Assembly: GCA_002778785.1 (NCBI GenBank)
Contig: PEZS01000002.1
Span: forward strand, 129,501-193,500
DNA: 64,000 nucleotides
Reading direction: 5' to 3'
Origin: Bdellovibrionales bacterium CG10_big_fil_rev_8_21_14_0_10_45_34
GTDB taxonomy: Bacteria; Bdellovibrionota; Bdellovibrionia; Bdellovibrionales; 1-14-0-10-45-34
The stretch's first letter is position 1. Every line of letters begins with the position of its first letter. The translations under genes and the position numbers were made by a program. Positions 50,260-59,245 of the stretch are shown here, one piece after another. The notes beneath the pieces are model-generated. The model ran no database searches. It worked only from the letters and a program-made list of their open reading frames with translations, and had not been told where the DNA came from.

Positions 50260-51498
50260 ATGACCCAATCAATCCTTATACTAGGAGACGGCCAACTTGC
50301 TAGGATGCTACTTGAGGCCGCGAAGCCCCCCAAACTCGATGTTTGGGCCTTGGGGAGCTCTCTTTCTAGCCCGGCTGCGCAGGTTTCAAAACAGTTCATT
50401 GCTTCGGAGCGTCCACTCGCTGAATCTATTTTGCTCGCCCTCGACGAAATTGAAACCAGCCAGAACTCTTCTCGTGATCACAAAGTGATCGTTACATTTG
50501 AAAGTGAATTTCAAGACACCACTGCACTTGCTGGTTTGAGCGAATTAAACAGTGAAATAAACAGCGAAATGATAAAACCAACTGGCCTTCAATTTTTGCC
50601 AGACCTCAAGTCAATTTCTTTGCTTCAAGACAAGCTCTCCCAAAAAAAACTTCTCAAGCAAAATGGATTAGAAACATCAAAATTTGTCGTCATGAATGAA
50701 TCTTCTATTGATTCCTTAAAGAAATTTTCAGAGGACGCAGTATTGAAGTTCAGCAGGATGGGTTATGACGGCAAGGGATGCTTCTTTTTTGGCGCATCTT
50801 CTACACAAAAAGAACTCAACCTGTTCTTTCAACGAGCAGAATTAAATCAGGCGCAAATCTACGCTGAACAAAGAGTGAATTTTCGCCGAGAGCTCTCTAA
50901 AGTTGCAGTTTCACACGAAGCAGGGATATCTTTTTATGGCATGATCGAAACATTTCAGAAGGATGGAATATGCCTGGCCGCGTGGCCAGCTGCACTCACA
51001 GAACAACTCGCCAAAAAAGAAGAGGCCATTGAAGCTGCTATTCGTAAGTTGCTTTTAAAGATTCAATTCCGAGGTGTCGTGGCCTTTGAACTATTCGAAA
51101 CGAGAGACGATTTGCTGGTAAACGAGCTTGCTCCGAGGGTTCACAATTCAGCGCACCTCACGCTGATGTCGAGTCGATGTTCCCAGTTTGAAGCACACCT
51201 TCGCGCCATTAGTTCCCTTGAGGTTGATGAAAAAACCTTAGCTTTTGAAAAAGATGTATTGATGATTAATCTTATCGCGATGGTGTCGGGTTTCCCGTCT
51301 GAAAACCTTATCAACGGGGTTCGACGTTTAGGTAGCGTTTACTGGTACGACAAAAAAGAACTTCGCCCAGGACGCAAAATGGGTCATATTTTAAAAGAAA
51401 TTCCGAGTTTTCAGACAGAATCTCAGCGCATTCGCTTTATCAACGATGAAATTGCAAATGCCACCTCAAATTGGGAGAGGCTCCAAAATGAAGGGTAA
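50260..51498 (+). CDS. purK: 5-(carboxyamino)imidazole ribonucleotide synthase PurK
   Basis: 412 residues, ATP-grasp. The N-terminus ([18 protein letters not shown]) and the segments [37 protein letters not shown] and [33 protein letters not shown] match PurK. It carboxylates AIR with ATP and bicarbonate for purine synthesis. It overlaps purE by 11 bases. A C-terminal domain slightly longer than usual contains [16 protein letters not shown], which is standard. Confidence 0.92.
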   Translation: MTQSILILGDGQLARMLLEAAKPPKLDVWALGSSLSSPAAQVSKQFIASERPLAESILLALDEIETSQNSSRDHKVIVTFESEFQDTTALAGLSELNSEINSEMIKPTGLQFLPDLKSISLLQDKLSQKKLLKQNGLETSKFVVMNESSIDSLKKFSEDAVLKFSRMGYDGKGCFFFGASSTQKELNLFFQRAELNQAQIYAEQRVNFRRELSKVAVSHEAGISFYGMIETFQKDGICLAAWPAALTEQLAKKEEAIEAAIRKLLLKIQFRGVVAFELFETRDDLLVNELAPRVHNSAHLTLMSSRCSQFEAHLRAISSLEVDEKTLAFEKDVLMINLIAMVSGFPSENLINGVRRLGSVYWYDKKELRPGRKMGHILKEIPSFQTESQRIRFINDEIANATSNWERLQNEG

Positions 51499-52000
51499 GA
51501 AAAGTCCAAAAGTTCTCGTTATAATGGGAAGTCAAAGTGATTGGCCTGTTATGAAAGAGGCCTGCCGGGTACTTAAACAGTTTAAAGTGCCCTATCTAAA
51601 AGATGTTGTTTCTGCTCATCGAACTCCTAAAAAGATGTATGACGTTGCAACCAATGCAGAAAAAAGTGGATTTGCCGTAATTGTTGCTGGCGCAGGCGGT
51701 AGCGCGCATTTGCCTGGAATGGTTGCCTCGCTTACCAATCTTCCTGTGATTGGAGTTCCCGTTGAGACGAAATCGCTCAAAGGTATCGATTCACTACTCT
51801 CAATAGTTCAAATGCCGCCCGGAGTACCAGTTGCCACTGTCAGCATAAACGGCGCAAGAAATGCCGGACTTCTAGCTGTAAAAATTATTTGTTTATGCGC
51901 AGCTACTGGTATCACAAAAGGCCTACTTAAAAAGTTTGTAGCGTCTCAGGCTGAATCAGTATCCAAGATGTCCAAAAAGGTTCGACAGACAAAAGTCTAA
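51488..52000 (+). CDS. purE: N5-CAIR mutase PurE
   Basis: 170 residues from the ATG at 51488, seven bases after GGGAGAGG; the frame runs to 51446 inside purK. PurE motifs: [32 protein letters not shown] and [20 protein letters not shown], then [30 protein letters not shown]. It rearranges N5-CAIR to CAIR. Coupled translation with purK is expected from the overlap. Confidence 0.94.
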   Translation: MKGKKSPKVLVIMGSQSDWPVMKEACRVLKQFKVPYLKDVVSAHRTPKKMYDVATNAEKSGFAVIVAGAGGSAHLPGMVASLTNLPVIGVPVETKSLKGIDSLLSIVQMPPGVPVATVSINGARNAGLLAVKIICLCAATGITKGLLKKFVASQAESVSKMSKKVRQTKV

Positions 52001-52140
52001 AACTGCTTGAAAGTCTCAATTCCAAACAAACCCTATTTTAGTATCTTACAAAATAGGGGTAGAATGACCGATAAGATAAGGTGGCTCGAAGCCCCATCGG
52101 GTTGTTGGCTACTTGTATCAACCGTATTTAGAGGAGATTC

Positions 52141-53037
52141 ATGGGATCAGCGTCGGCAAAAAGATTGTCAAGCGAAGACATGACACCTGACCACCAGGAG
52201 CCGAAGTCCTTTGGACACGTTCTCGTGAGCAACATTCAGGGTGTAACTGTTTTCAAGCTTCCTCCCAGAATCGACGCGGATGTACTCGCTAGTTTGGCGC
52301 AGGGATTCGACGAAGTGATTCAGCATCCAACACCGCTTGTGGTTTTTGATTTTGCTCGAGTTCAAGTGATAAATATTCTTTCGTACCGCGATTTCGTCGT
52401 CTTTGCACAAAAGATGAAAAAACAAGGCGGAGGAGTTGCTTCTATCAATCTCTCCGCTGAGATAAATAGGCAGATTGACAAAGAGGGGCTCGAGTCAGTA
52501 TTCAATCCAACTTCAACACTTAACAAAGCTCTTTTAAACGCGGGCCTCATTAAAAATACACCGGCGATTGATGTTAAGTTTATAAATCCCTTTATTAAGG
52601 CCGTGCTAAAGACTTTAGGTCTTCAAGCAAACACCGTTATTGACATTGGCACTCCAAGAATTCGCAGCGAATCTGAACCTCTTCAAGTTGATATCGCTGG
52701 CGTGCTGAATATTACTAGTCACGCATTTCATGGAACTCTTGCCATCTGCTTTACAAAGAAAGTGTTCTTAGGAGTTTATGCCAACATGTTTGGCGAAACA
52801 AAAAATGAAATCACACCTGAGATGGAAGATGCCGTGGGGGAGCTTTTAAATATTATATTTGGTAGCGCCAAGGCCGAGCTTAACGATTATCAGCACTACT
52901 CAATTCAAAAGGCAATTCCCACAGTCGTTAAAGGAAGCCAACTGAACGTGCACCACTCTTCTAGCCTCAATTCCGTACTCATTCCGTTTACGACAGACTT
53001 CGGCGAGTTTTTTCTAGATATCTGCGTACCTACTTAA
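52141..53037 (+). CDS. STAS domain fused to a CheX-type chemotaxis phosphatase
   Basis: 298 residues; GAGGAG precedes the ATG. Residues ~28-135 look like a STAS (anti-sigma antagonist type) domain (VTVFKLPPRIDADVLASL, LVVFDFARVQVINILSYRDFVVFAQKMKKQGG). Residues ~165-298 are a CheX domain (VDIAGVLNITSHAFHGTLAICFTK, then EMEDAVGELLNIIFGSAKAELN). The CheX active pair ExxN is present as Glu234 and Asn237. CheX dephosphorylates CheY-P. The STAS half may steer it to a partner; this is inferred. No other chemotaxis gene is nearby. Confidence 0.8.
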   Translation: MGSASAKRLSSEDMTPDHQEPKSFGHVLVSNIQGVTVFKLPPRIDADVLASLAQGFDEVIQHPTPLVVFDFARVQVINILSYRDFVVFAQKMKKQGGGVASINLSAEINRQIDKEGLESVFNPTSTLNKALLNAGLIKNTPAIDVKFINPFIKAVLKTLGLQANTVIDIGTPRIRSESEPLQVDIAGVLNITSHAFHGTLAICFTKKVFLGVYANMFGETKNEITPEMEDAVGELLNIIFGSAKAELNDYQHYSIQKAIPTVVKGSQLNVHHSSSLNSVLIPFTTDFGEFFLDICVPT

Positions 53038-53059
53038 TTTCTATTTTGATAATGTTCAG

Positions 53060-53091
53060 GGCTGTTGACGTTTCATTAAACTTCAACAGCC
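53060..53091. terminator. Stem-loop between convergent STAS-CheX and secF
   Basis: GGCTGTTGA (53060-53068) pairs with TCAACAGCC (53083-53091), and inside GTTT pairs with AAAC. The stem is 13 pairs with one mismatch. No good T-run follows on either strand, so it may stop or stabilise both transcripts. Confidence 0.6.
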
Positions 53092-53114
53092 ACTAGACTA
53101 AATTATTTGAGTGT

Positions 53115-54023
53115 TCAAGCGCCCAACTTCTTGAGGCGACGCTTCTCCATAAACAACACCATCGGATTTGCCACGAAAATAGACGACGCTACTCCGATGG
53201 AAAATCCCAACAACATGACGAGGGCGAAATCTGCCAGCACGGGCCCACCCAATAGCCAAAGGCTGACGACGACAAACAGTGTCGAAATGGTGGTTAATAA
53301 GGTACGGGCAAGATTCTGGCTGATAGAGCGATTGATGACCTTTTCGATCGGCCAATCTTTATGAAGTTTCAGCATTTCGCGAATCCGGTCGTAGATGACA
53401 ATGGTATCGTTGCAGGCATAACCAGCGATAGTCATAAGTGCCGCAACCACACTTAAAGTGAACTCCTTTTGCAGAAGAACCCAAACACCCATTACGATAA
53501 CAACGTCGACGACAAGTGAGCGAACCATTCCTGGAGCATAGCGCATGTCAAATCTCAGCATTATATAAATGAGGATTCCCACTATTGAGTAAAACAAAGA
53601 AAGCAAGGCACCAACCTGTAGTCGTTTACCAGCCTGAGGTCCAACGACATCAGCTCGGCGGATTTCTGACTGACCAGCAATATTAGCGTCTCGAAGCATT
53701 CTCTCAACATTGCCCGTAACTTCATCAAGTTTTTCGGCCTGAACCTTAACGAGATAATCATTGTGACTGCTATCACCTACTTTTACGACTTTGGGTTCGC
53801 CATACCCAAGTTTCTCGATTTCTGATCGAACTTTAGTGATGTCCCAGTCTTGGGGAAGGCGCAGTTCTAGCTCGGCGCCGCCCGTAAATTCGATGCCAAA
53901 ATTAAGACCTTTCGTAAAAATACCTATTAAGCTCGCAATAATAGCAACGGTACTTAGCCATACGAAAGGTTTCGAGATAGACAAAAAGTCAAAGTCAAAG
54001 TCTCTTGGAATAAAATTAAACAT
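53115..54023 (-). CDS. secF: Protein translocase subunit SecF
   Basis: 302 residues, six predicted membrane helices. SecF signatures: IGIFTKGLNFGIEFTGGAELELRLP at the start, RRADVVGPQAGKRLQVGAL and YACNDTIVIYDRIREMLKLH. With SecD it uses the proton gradient to help preproteins complete export. AGAGAGGA precedes the ATG. It follows secD after 120 bases with no recognised feature. Confidence 0.94.
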   Translation of the reverse strand: MFNFIPRDFDFDFLSISKPFVWLSTVAIIASLIGIFTKGLNFGIEFTGGAELELRLPQDWDITKVRSEIEKLGYGEPKVVKVGDSSHNDYLVKVQAEKLDEVTGNVERMLRDANIAGQSEIRRADVVGPQAGKRLQVGALLSLFYSIVGILIYIMLRFDMRYAPGMVRSLVVDVVIVMGVWVLLQKEFTLSVVAALMTIAGYACNDTIVIYDRIREMLKLHKDWPIEKVINRSISQNLARTLLTTISTLFVVVSLWLLGGPVLADFALVMLLGFSIGVASSIFVANPMVLFMEKRRLKKLGA

Positions 54024-54143
54024 CTTAGAATCCTCTCTTTATCCACTTTATCAGCTTCGCGAGTTCAAATTCCTCTAAAAATCTAAACTCAAATACCACT
54101 CAACATTCCAAAAAAATCGGTACATCTCTTTAATTTCGCTCAA

Positions 54144-55868
54144 TCAAATACTCATCTTTTTAGTGCCTTTTTGGAGGCCAATGTAGGCATCAAAAATCAA
54201 CTTCGCCACGATTACCGCACAGAAGAGTGTGGTTGCGATACTGATAAGCAAGGTGACTGCGTATCCTTTGATCGGGCCCGTTCCAAAACTCAATAAAATA
54301 ATCGCAATGATTGCCTGAGTAAGATGGGAGTCGATAATACAAGTGAGAGCTCGGTCAAACCCACGCTCTACCGCCCCGACGATGGATGCTCCCTCATGAA
54401 TCTCGTCTCGAATTCTTTCAAAAATAATCACGTTACTATCAACTGCGATACCGATCCCTAGGGCAATACCCGCAATTCCAGGTAGAGTTAGGGTGGCTCC
54501 AATTCCGATAAGAATGGCAATCATCATTGAAGCATTAAGTACAAGCGAAATGACGGCGATAACCCCACTGACTCGATAGTAAAAAATCATAAATATCACG
54601 ATGAGGGCACAGCCAATTAAACCGGCTGTAACGCCTTTCGAAATAGAGTCAGCTCCCAGTGTCGGACCGATCACTCTTTGTTCCGAAAGATCAAGCCTGG
54701 CCGGAAGTGCGCCAGCTCTTAGTACAATCGAAAGATCGTTTGCCTCTTTGAGAGTTTGATTTTGATCAACGTTTCCACGGCCAAGCGTGATGACACCCTC
54801 ACCGCCTGGGATCTTTGATTCGATATTAGGCGCCGAGTGCACAATGCCATCTAGAACAATCGCCATGCGGCGACCAATATTCTTTTCAGTGAGTGCAGCA
54901 AAGTCGGCTGCCCCTGTGGGCTCAAGCTTAAATGCTACCTGAGATGCGCCGTATTGATCGAAAGTCACGTAGGCATCTCGCAGAAGATCTCCGGAAATCT
55001 CAGTGCGCATCTTCAGAATGTAAGGAATCCCCGTAGCCACGTTCTGAACCTGATCGCCCGAATTTCGTTCAAAGGCGATCACCGAGTCTTCTGGTATTTT
55101 ACCTTTAGCAAACTGATTGACCCGCTCTACGTAATCCAAGAAGCTTTTCCCCGCCTCAAATTTAATCTGCGCGTCAGTCTCCGCGGCCTGAAGTATTTCT
55201 CCCAAGTTTGTCTTGGTCATCGCTTCTTCATCGACAAGCTTAAACTCCAACTTGGCTGTCCGGCCAATAAGGGACTTTGCCCGGTCCAAATCGGAAACTC
55301 CAGGAAGCTCAATGACAATTCTGTCCGTGCCCTGAGTAACAATTGATGGCTCGGTAACCCCGAATTCGTCGATACGGTTACGGATAACCTGAATACTTTG
55401 ATCAAGCGTTCTTTCTTGAAGTGATTGGCGATGAATCCATGAAAAGCTGGTTTCAAGACGAGCCGGCTCTTCTTGGATCACTAAAATCTCTGTGTAATCT
55501 GTGGCTAACATTTCTTTTAGGGCACCGAGCGCACCGGCGTCTCCACTAAAGTAGACATGTGGGTCGTCGCTCAATGTCATAGCATCGCCGACGTAGCTGG
55601 TGGTCACTTTGAGTGACTTCTCTTTTTCTAATCTTTCAGCGATTGTGGCTGCACGCTTTTCCAGGCTTTCTTTGAACACTCTTTGAATGTCTACCGAGAA
55701 AACCATGTACATGCCGCCCTGGAGATCTAGCCCCAGATTCACTTTCTTTTTGATGGGAAAACTCGTGTTTTGTACATCAAGATTGGAAAATGTAGGGTAG
55801 AGATACATCCCAACGATTGTAAAAACCAAAATGACACCAATTAATTTAAGTTTCCAGACGCGATCCAT
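54144..55868 (-). CDS. secD: Protein translocase subunit SecD
   Basis: 574 residues. Signatures are KKKVNLGLDLQGGMYMVFSVD, RNRIDEFGVTEPSIVTQGTDRIVIELPGVSD, then GRRMAIVLDGIVHSAPNIESKIPGGEGVITL and GIALGIGIAVDSNVIIFERIRDEIHEGAS. One N-terminal and five C-terminal membrane helices flank the large periplasmic P1 domain. It is the partner of SecF. yajC, its usual neighbour, is elsewhere in the window (42220). Confidence 0.95.
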   Translation of the reverse strand: MDRVWKLKLIGVILVFTIVGMYLYPTFSNLDVQNTSFPIKKKVNLGLDLQGGMYMVFSVDIQRVFKESLEKRAATIAERLEKEKSLKVTTSYVGDAMTLSDDPHVYFSGDAGALGALKEMLATDYTEILVIQEEPARLETSFSWIHRQSLQERTLDQSIQVIRNRIDEFGVTEPSIVTQGTDRIVIELPGVSDLDRAKSLIGRTAKLEFKLVDEEAMTKTNLGEILQAAETDAQIKFEAGKSFLDYVERVNQFAKGKIPEDSVIAFERNSGDQVQNVATGIPYILKMRTEISGDLLRDAYVTFDQYGASQVAFKLEPTGAADFAALTEKNIGRRMAIVLDGIVHSAPNIESKIPGGEGVITLGRGNVDQNQTLKEANDLSIVLRAGALPARLDLSEQRVIGPTLGADSISKGVTAGLIGCALIVIFMIFYYRVSGVIAVISLVLNASMMIAILIGIGATLTLPGIAGIALGIGIAVDSNVIIFERIRDEIHEGASIVGAVERGFDRALTCIIDSHLTQAIIAIILLSFGTGPIKGYAVTLLISIATTLFCAVIVAKLIFDAYIGLQKGTKKMSI

Positions 55869-56004
55869 TTAAGCTCCTTAAAGTAAAAGCTTTCAGAGTT
55901 TGCCATCACTATTTGCGTTGAACAAGGAGCTTGGATCTCTCAATCATTGCGCAAAAAGTCAATTGAATGTCTGTTTAAAGAATCACGAGGTTCTGGGACA
56001 AGGC

Positions 56005-56568
56005 TTAAGATGCAAGAGCAAGTGCGTTGGAGACGTCTTTAAATTTACCCGCGACTAGGCGGTCCACGAGCTGTTTTTTAAGAACGGTTCGAGTTTCGCG
56101 CTGATTATACTCTTTAAATGAGTACTCATCGTAGGTCACCATAGCTTTATCGAGCTCAACGACCTCGATGAGATATTCTCCGTCGCTCGAGTAGAATTTC
56201 CCTTCCCTTAGGTCATGAACGGTCAAGTTTAGCGGAACTCCTCGGGCCCTTTGCTGGAGGTCCCGAAACTCATAACTCCCGCGAAAGGAAACCAAGTTGC
56301 CAGCAAGTACAATGGCTGCACTCTTAGCAAGTGCCGGATGATTTTGGTATTTTAGAAAGAGGTCTAAAAGTGGCTTAGCCGCGTCAAGGTTGTTCTGCAA
56401 ATAGGCACTCAATAAAAAGCCCAAATAATGAAGTCGACTTCGCCAGTTTTCGCCGAGTAGCCTCTTACCAAGTTCTGGGAACCCCGAAAATTGCTCAAAC
56501 TTGTCCATATTACTGGGGTTTCTTAGCTGAAAAAGAAAATCATCAATATTACTTGGCGGCGTAATCAC
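56005..56568 (-). CDS. Unrecognised cytosolic protein
   Basis: 187 residues, no signal peptide or membrane helix. The first half is helical (FELGKRLL-like segments such as FPELGKRLLGENWRSRLHYLG, NLDAAKPLLDLFLKYQNHP) and may be a TPR-like or HEAT-like array. The second half looks like a small beta domain (DLREGKFYSSDGEYLIEVVELDKAMVTYDEYSF). No family is recalled. It is transcribed away from yebC and toward secD, separated from secD by 136 bases. Confidence 0.65.
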   Translation of the reverse strand: MITPPSNIDDFLFQLRNPSNMDKFEQFSGFPELGKRLLGENWRSRLHYLGFLLSAYLQNNLDAAKPLLDLFLKYQNHPALAKSAAIVLAGNLVSFRGSYEFRDLQQRARGVPLNLTVHDLREGKFYSSDGEYLIEVVELDKAMVTYDEYSFKEYNQRETRTVLKKQLVDRLVAGKFKDVSNALALAS

Positions 56569-56696
56569 TCGTACTCCTAACCCTAGTTATCGGCCCAACT
56601 TGGGTAACTATTTACGGACTTTTGCCTGGCTGTACAGCTAGTTGATCCTGAGGGAGTTCAGGAGTAGCCTCATGGCTATTGGTCTAAGGGGCAAAA

Positions 56697-57425
56697 ATGG
56701 GCGCACAGTGGAAGAATGCAAATAAAGCAGCCAACTCAGCGGTAAAGGGTGCCTTGATTCACAAGGTAACTAAAGAGATACAGGTCGCCGCAAAACTCGG
56801 TGGTGCGGAGATTTCTCACAATGCAAGACTAAGGGCCGCAGTCGAGGTTGCAAAGAAAATATCGGTTTCAAAAGACACTATCGAGCGCGCCATTCGTAAA
56901 GGTGCTGGGCTAGATAAAGATGGTGTAGATTACGAGACTGTCTTGTTCGAAGGATTTGCTCCCCACCAAGTGGCACTTATAGTGGAATGTCTCACAGACA
57001 ATAAGAACCGCACTTCTTCAAGCATTAAATCGAAGTTTACGAAGGGGGGCACACTTGGCTCGCCCGGAAGCGTCGGCTGGATGTTCGATCGACTTGGTGT
57101 TATAGAGGCTAAATCTCCTGGCACTGAAGCCGACCCTGAATCGGATGCCATCGAGGCAGGAGCACAAGACGTTAAAATGGTTATGACGGAAGCATCTGAA
57201 GATGAGACAAGTGTTCCAGCCGCCCAATTTCTCACAGAGCCTCAAGATCTGGACCACGTGAGCAAAAGTCTTGCCGCTAAAGGATGGCAGATTTTGAGCT
57301 CAGAATTGAGTTACATCGCAAAAGATAAGGTGCCGCTAACAGATGCTCAGCGCGGGGAAGTCGAAGAATTCTTGAATCGGATCGACGGCGATGATGATGT
57401 CCATCGAATCTATGTCGCTCTTTAA
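56697..57425 (+). CDS. yebC: YebC/PmpR family protein
   Basis: 242 residues. The YebC signature NARLRAAVEVAKKISVSKDTIERAIRKGAG is followed by YETVLFEGFAPHQVALIVECLTDNKNRTSSSIKSKFTKGGT and GSVGWMFDRLGVIEA. The family has been described as transcriptional regulators and, more recently, as factors that relieve ribosome stalling. The usual start MGAQWKNANKA (variant of MAGHSKWANIKHRK) is present. It is 16 bases upstream of corA. Confidence 0.92.
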   Translation: MGAQWKNANKAANSAVKGALIHKVTKEIQVAAKLGGAEISHNARLRAAVEVAKKISVSKDTIERAIRKGAGLDKDGVDYETVLFEGFAPHQVALIVECLTDNKNRTSSSIKSKFTKGGTLGSPGSVGWMFDRLGVIEAKSPGTEADPESDAIEAGAQDVKMVMTEASEDETSVPAAQFLTEPQDLDHVSKSLAAKGWQILSSELSYIAKDKVPLTDAQRGEVEEFLNRIDGDDDVHRIYVAL

Positions 57426-57441
57426 GATAGATTGTTGAACT

Positions 57442-58515
57442 ATGGCTCGAATCCTTAAGGATCGATCAAAAAAACACGGTTTGCCACCTGGCTCGTTAAT
57501 TCCGGTGGTCGACGATAACAACTCAAAAGATTTTGAGTGTTCGATTTTCGAATACGACGCAGTGACGTTTACAGAGTCTGCGTCCGACAAATTGGTGTCG
57601 GCAATCAGAAGTGCTCAAGATAAACGGCGTGTCACTTGGGTAGCGCTTCAGGGCCTATCGGACCCCAAAAGAATTGAAGAAATCGGAAAGCTTTTTGGAA
57701 TTCAAGGACTTTGGATTGAAGACGTGCTCAATACCGACCACAGACCAAAGCTCGAAGAACTGAGCTCTTTGATTTTTCTCATTTTAAAGTCGCCAAGGAT
57801 TGAGGCACTGAACCCCGCCCATATTGAATTTGAACAGATCAATTTATTTTTAGGAGATGGCTTTGTACTAAGCGTTCAAGAGCGTCTTAGCAATGTATTT
57901 GAATTCGTGACAAAACGAATTCGAGACCGCAAAGGCATCGTTCGAGAAAAGGGCGCTGATTATCTTTTTTACGCCCTCCTCGACACTGTTATAGACAATT
58001 ACTTTGTCGTCACTGAAAAATTATCTCTTGAAATTGAAACAATAGAAGAAGAGGTCAATGAATTCGAAGATAGAGACTTCCCCGTAAGAATCAACAGACT
58101 CAAAACCGAAACTATTTTTCTTAAAAAGGCTATTGTACCTATACGCGAAGCTCTAACAGCAATTATTAAATCACAAAACCAGTTTTTAGAAGAGAAGACA
58201 AAAATTTATCTCAATGACGTTTTGGACCACGTTATTCAGATTATCGACGTCAATGAAAACAACAAAGAACTTCTTGTGAACTTAGCCTTCACCCACCAAA
58301 GCAAGCTCAATCAACGCACAAACGAAATAGTTAAAGTACTCACTCTGTTTGCTTCGATATTCAGCCCATTAACTTTTATAGTTGGCGTCTATGGAATGAA
58401 CTTTACTCACATGCCCGAGTATCAATGGGAGCACGGCTATGCTTTTATTTGGCTGCTGATTGCTTTCGTTGCAGGCATGATGCTTTATTTATTCAAGCGC
58501 AAGGGGTGGTTTTGA
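57442..58515 (+). CDS. corA: CorA-type magnesium/cobalt channel
   Basis: 357 residues. The cytoplasmic funnel covers about 1-295, followed by two membrane helices. The selectivity motif GMN is in VYGMNFTHMPEYQW, and the protein ends in the basic KRKGWF. It should carry Mg2+ (or Co2+/Ni2+) through the inner membrane. Its TGA overlaps the TTG of the next gene, so the amidoligase cluster may be co-transcribed with yebC-corA. Confidence 0.92.
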   Translation: MARILKDRSKKHGLPPGSLIPVVDDNNSKDFECSIFEYDAVTFTESASDKLVSAIRSAQDKRRVTWVALQGLSDPKRIEEIGKLFGIQGLWIEDVLNTDHRPKLEELSSLIFLILKSPRIEALNPAHIEFEQINLFLGDGFVLSVQERLSNVFEFVTKRIRDRKGIVREKGADYLFYALLDTVIDNYFVVTEKLSLEIETIEEEVNEFEDRDFPVRINRLKTETIFLKKAIVPIREALTAIIKSQNQFLEEKTKIYLNDVLDHVIQIIDVNENNKELLVNLAFTHQSKLNQRTNEIVKVLTLFASIFSPLTFIVGVYGMNFTHMPEYQWEHGYAFIWLLIAFVAGMMLYLFKRKGWF

Positions 58516-59243
58516 AAACACAAAACAAAACTCTTCGCCTGAGTAAGCTTCTACCAATTACTGTCCCAAAGCAGCCCTCAGAGACGACGTGCGGCCCGAC
58601 ATGTCTTTACGCCACCTATCAATATTACGGGCACAAGACCGATCTAGATTCCGTCATTCGAGAAGTTCGAGTGCTCGACGAAGGAGGCACTTTAGGCGTT
58701 GCCATCGGGCTTCACGCGCTAGATGCCGGCTTTAAAGTCTCTATATGTAACTACAACCTGGCCCTTTTCGATCCGACTTGGTTTTCTTTAGAGAGTCGCG
58801 ACCTTATCGAAAAACTGAGATCACAAAGAGACGTTAAAGCAAAATCAAAACTTCAGTTGGCCTCAGAATACTATATTGAATTTTTAGAAAAAGGTGGACG
58901 TGTTTTTCATCAGGAACTCTCTGGAAAACTCATAGCTCGTGCTATTTCTCATGGTATTCCTGTCCTTACGGGTTTGAGCGCCACTTATCTTTACCAGACT
59001 TCCCGTGAAATTGGCGACGACTGTAGATCTGACGATATTTACGGAGAACCACAAGGACACTTTGTAGTGATTTCTGGCTATGACTTAAAGAAAAAGACAT
59101 TGAAGATTTCGGACCCCTTTAAAGGCAATCCCCATGGTGGAACCCAAGACTACAATTTGCCTAGTCGGAGAGTTCTTAGTTCCATTCTTCTTGGTATTGT
59201 CACCTATGACGCCAACTTGCTTTTTATAGAACCTAGGGAATAG
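58512..59243 (+). CDS. Papain-like (C39-type) cysteine peptidase of the amidoligase cluster
   Basis: 243 residues from a TTG at 58512 that overlaps the corA stop; AGGGGTGG lies just upstream. The Cys box is QPSETTCGPTCLYATYQYYG (Cys27 as nucleophile), the His is in QGHFVVISGYD (His183) and the Asp in ISDPF (Asp201), the C39 arrangement. There is no ABC-transporter or signal peptide, so it acts in the cytoplasm. Within this four-gene group it could cut a leader or the amidoligase product. Substrate is unknown. Confidence 0.8.
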   Translation: MKTQNKTLRLSKLLPITVPKQPSETTCGPTCLYATYQYYGHKTDLDSVIREVRVLDEGGTLGVAIGLHALDAGFKVSICNYNLALFDPTWFSLESRDLIEKLRSQRDVKAKSKLQLASEYYIEFLEKGGRVFHQELSGKLIARAISHGIPVLTGLSATYLYQTSREIGDDCRSDDIYGEPQGHFVVISGYDLKKKTLKISDPFKGNPHGGTQDYNLPSRRVLSSILLGIVTYDANLLFIEPRE

Positions 59244-59245
59244 AT

